Shown here one piece after another: positions 62,080-64,000 of a stretch of 64,000 nucleotides of DNA; position 1 is the stretch's first letter; each line of letters opens with the position of its first letter. Below the pieces are notes generated by a model. It was not told where the DNA came from and searched no databases. It worked only from the letters and a program-made list of their open reading frames with translations. Source of the stretch: Marinomonas sp. SBI8L (GTDB taxonomy: Bacteria; Pseudomonadota; Gammaproteobacteria; Pseudomonadales; Marinomonadaceae). Made by a program: the position numbers and the translations under genes. The stretch spans positions 62,001 through 126,000 of the forward strand of contig NZ_JSEO01000011.1 in assembly GCF_001624705.1 (NCBI RefSeq), written 5' to 3'.

Positions 62080-62955
62080 ATGCAGAAGCTCCACAGCAGA
62101 CAGCAGCAATGGATGCCTGTGCTATTTTTAGCACCTGCACTCATAATGTTTGTGGTTTATGTGATCTTGCCCATCTGTCAAAGCGTATTATTAAGCTTTT
62201 ATGAATGGGACGGTTTGGGTGATAAGACCTTTGTAGGTTTGGATAACTATTTTGAACTGTTTGAAGATGAACAGTTTTGGCTAGCTTTGAAAAACAACAT
62301 CTATTGGATGGTGTTTTACATGTTAGCGCCGCCTTTGGGTTTGGCTGTTGCCTTATTCTTGAATCAAAAAGTCTTAGGCATTCGATTAGTTAAATCCCTC
62401 TTTTTCTTCCCTTTTGTTATCTCTCAAGTTGTTGTTGGTCTTGTGTTCGCTTGGTTCTACGACCCAAGTTACGGCTTGTTTAACATTGCTCTTACCAGTT
62501 TAGGCTTTGAGCCTATTGCTGTGTTATCCGATGAGAATTGGGTGACCTTTGGCATTATCGCAGCAGGTCTTTGGCCACAAATCGCTTACTGCATGATTCT
62601 TTATCTCACAGGCTTAAATAACCTAAGTCCAGACCAATTAGAAGCAGCTCGTCTTGATGGGGCGCACGGTTGGAAAATGCTTTGGCATGTGATCTTGCCA
62701 CAATTGAAGCCAGCGACTTTTATCGCAATCGTTGTCACTGTCATTGGTGCTTTGCGTAGTTTCGACTTGGTGGCAACCATGACGGCAGGTGGACCTTTTG
62801 GTTCATCAAATGTCCTTGCCTATTTCATGTATGAGCAGTCTATTTTCAATTATCGCGTCGGTTACGGTGCTGCTATTGCAACTGTCTTGTTCCTAATTAT
62901 GGATGTTTATATTGCCTACTTCCTATGGCGCATGCTGAAGAGTGAGAAAGCCTAA
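62080..62955 (+). CDS. sugar ABC transporter permease (MalF/UgpA type)
   Basis: This 291-aa inner-membrane protein has six membrane segments. The start MPVLFLAPALIMFVVYVILPICQSVLLSFYEWDG is typical of CUT1 permeases. The EAA loop is LEAARLDGAHGWKMLWHVILPQLKPATFIAIVV. The ATG at 62080 (GAGG upstream) is preferred over an ATG at 62053. It overlaps the next permease gene by one base (TAATG). Confidence 0.92.
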   Translation: MQKLHSRQQQWMPVLFLAPALIMFVVYVILPICQSVLLSFYEWDGLGDKTFVGLDNYFELFEDEQFWLALKNNIYWMVFYMLAPPLGLAVALFLNQKVLGIRLVKSLFFFPFVISQVVVGLVFAWFYDPSYGLFNIALTSLGFEPIAVLSDENWVTFGIIAAGLWPQIAYCMILYLTGLNNLSPDQLEAARLDGAHGWKMLWHVILPQLKPATFIAIVVTVIGALRSFDLVATMTAGGPFGSSNVLAYFMYEQSIFNYRVGYGAAIATVLFLIMDVYIAYFLWRMLKSEKA

Positions 62956-63806
62956 TGTTTCCAACTCCAATAGAAAAATTATCAAAATCGGTCAATATCA
63001 GTTATCGCGCTGCGATCTGGATTGCCCTTATTCTGTGGCTATTGCCTTTAATTGCGGTAATGATGACATCAGCTCGCTCTGTTGCTGATATTAATATGGG
63101 TAACTACTGGGGAATTCCCGAGCAGTGGATGATACTTGAGAACTACACTCAAGTTTTCACCTCGACGCCAATGGCGCGTTACCTTTTGAACTCCATCATG
63201 ATTACTGTGCCTGCTGTTATCGGTGCTGTTGCTATCTCTACTTTGGCAGGTTATGCCTTAGCTAAGTTTAAGTTTCGCGGTAATGTCCTTTTGTTTGCGA
63301 CCTTTATTGGTGGCAACTTTGTACCCTTTCAAATTCTGATGATTCCTGTACGTGACCTGACTATCTCTATGGGTCTATACGATACAGCGACAGGTTTGAT
63401 TTTGTTCCATGTGGCCTTCCAAGCCGGTTTTTGTACCCTCTTTATGCGTAACTTTATTGTTGGTTTACCTGATGAACTGATAGAGGCAGCGCGTGTTGAA
63501 GGGGTAAGTGAATGGAAGATCTTCTGGCATGTGGTTTTACCGCTAGTACGACCTGCGATTGCAGCCTTGTCTGTTCTGATCTTTACCTTTATTTGGAATG
63601 ATTATTTCTGGGCATTAGTGCTAGTACAAAGTGATGAAGTACGACCAGTGACTGCCGGCATTAGTGCCTTGATGGGACAATGGTTAGCTTCTTGGCAGCT
63701 GATTTCTGCAGGGTCAATTGTTGCGGCATTACCGCCTGTTATTCTTTTCTTCGCCATGCAAAAACACTTTATCGCAGGCCTGACACTCGGCGCGACTAAG
63801 GGTTAA
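62955..63806 (+). CDS. sugar ABC transporter permease (MalG/UgpE type)
   Basis: This 283-aa inner-membrane permease has the EAA loop LIEAARVEGVSEWKIFWHVVLPLVRPAIAALSVLIFTFIWNDYFWALVL and the C-terminal FAMQKHFIAGLTLGATKG, the usual CUT1 ending. It is coupled to the upstream permease by a TAATG overlap and is followed by the probable alpha-galactosidase gene after four bases. The substrate-binding protein is not in the window and may lie further downstream. Confidence 0.92.
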   Translation: MFPTPIEKLSKSVNISYRAAIWIALILWLLPLIAVMMTSARSVADINMGNYWGIPEQWMILENYTQVFTSTPMARYLLNSIMITVPAVIGAVAISTLAGYALAKFKFRGNVLLFATFIGGNFVPFQILMIPVRDLTISMGLYDTATGLILFHVAFQAGFCTLFMRNFIVGLPDELIEAARVEGVSEWKIFWHVVLPLVRPAIAALSVLIFTFIWNDYFWALVLVQSDEVRPVTAGISALMGQWLASWQLISAGSIVAALPPVILFFAMQKHFIAGLTLGATKG

Positions 63807-63810
63807 TGCT

Positions 63811-64000
63811 ATGACAAATACACAAACGAACTTGCAATCTGATTTTCTTCGACAAGATGTGGCAGGTAAAACCCTAGTCATTTATTGTCCTCAAGAAGGT
63901 GCGCCCGAACTTGTTTATTTTGCCACAAGTTTGCCGCTAGAGACTGATCTTGCTGCGCTAAGATTGAGCCAGCAAACCAGTATTCCACAGGCTATGTTGG
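63811..64000 (+). CDS. probable alpha-galactosidase (GH36), 5' end only
   Basis: An ATG at 63811 with AGGG upstream opens a frame that runs off the window: about 63 residues, including KTLVIYCPQEGAPELVYFATSLPLETDLAALRLS. This resembles the N-terminal beta-domain of GH36 alpha-galactosidases (a 'GxPxLVYWGxxLP' type strand followed by 'DLAAL'). The sequence is too short for certainty; another glycosidase is possible. The context of an IclR regulator and CUT1 permeases fits galactoside uptake and hydrolysis. Confidence 0.5.
   Translation, partial: MTNTQTNLQSDFLRQDVAGKTLVIYCPQEGAPELVYFATSLPLETDLAALRLSQQTSIPQAML

Overview
The window is a contiguous stretch of a moderately AT-rich gammaproteobacterial chromosome. 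I infer a marine Oceanospirillales-type organism, most like Marinomonas. Many gene orders match Pseudomonas (thrB next to polA; gamma-carbonic anhydrase, prlC, yheV; yqgE, yqgF, pyrR, pyrB and an inactive pyrC; yggS, proC, yggT; coaD with a YfhL-type ferredoxin). The base composition, however, is lower than in Pseudomonas, and the accessory genes are those of a marine heterotroph. This placement rests on gene content and order only.

Layout. 1-4.7 kb: 5' end of polA (minus), thrB from a TTG start, a DUF1007-like exported protein, a LysE-type exporter and a MarC-type protein. 4.7-6.9 kb: zur-znuC-znuB behind a near-consensus Zur box. 6.9-10.6 kb: a Sco-like thioredoxin-fold protein, a gamma-carbonic anhydrase, oligopeptidase A and YheV. 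11-14.7 kb: a lipoprotein, a TauE/SafE permease, a GntR regulator, a 2-oxoglutarate/Fe(II)-type oxygenase and a previously unlisted 51-aa ORF. 14.7-18.9 kb: yqgE-yqgF-pyrR, then pyrB-pyrX behind a short leader peptide and a hairpin. 19-25.2 kb: a GAF plus degenerate-GGDEF protein, a strongly structured intergenic element, yggS-proC-yggT, coaD, ferredoxin, a K+ channel and trmL. 25.3-27.5 kb: two identical tRNA-Phe genes, each with its own terminator, flanking a small DNA-binding-like protein and an EamA transporter. 27.6-35.7 kb: a catabolic or detoxification region (LysR, M20 amidohydrolase, VOC protein, serine acetyltransferase, aldehyde dehydrogenase, beta-hydroxyacid dehydrogenase, LysE exporter, AraC). 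35.8-36.6 kb: a HigBA toxin-antitoxin pair with two palindromic operators. 36.7-40.2 kb: a putative light-responsive operon (FAD oxidoreductase, SDR, photolyase) behind an array of TGTACA palindromes. 40.3-45.2 kb: an M50 protease, a PAS-GGDEF-EAL protein and a Na/Pi cotransporter. 45.3-52.3 kb: a ugpBAEC-ugpQ glycerophosphodiester uptake operon with its own DeoR regulator and a HAD phosphatase. 52.4-57.6 kb: glutaredoxin, an EntD-type phosphopantetheinyl transferase and an isochorismatase (both with Fur boxes), a lipoprotein and a 723-aa P-loop ATPase of unknown role. 57.7-64 kb: a chemoreceptor, then a second sugar ABC system (ATPase, IclR regulator, two permeases) ending in the start of a probable alpha-galactosidase.

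How it fits together. Several nutrient circuits carry their regulator and operators locally: zinc (Zur box, zur, znuCB), glycerol phosphates (DeoR-like palindromes, ugp, DeoR), sugars (IclR repeats, IclR, ABC) and the HigBA module. Iron-linked genes carry Fur boxes, while fur itself is outside the window. The photolyase operon has operators of the type bound by B12-dependent LitR/CarH regulators, but no such regulator is present here.

I found no CRISPR array, prophage, insertion sequence or rRNA. The least explained items are the structured element at 20.14-20.26 kb, the 723-aa ATPase with the 20-bp inverted repeat upstream of it, the 51-aa ORF at 14.33-14.48 kb and the serine acetyltransferase/VOC/M20 operon.
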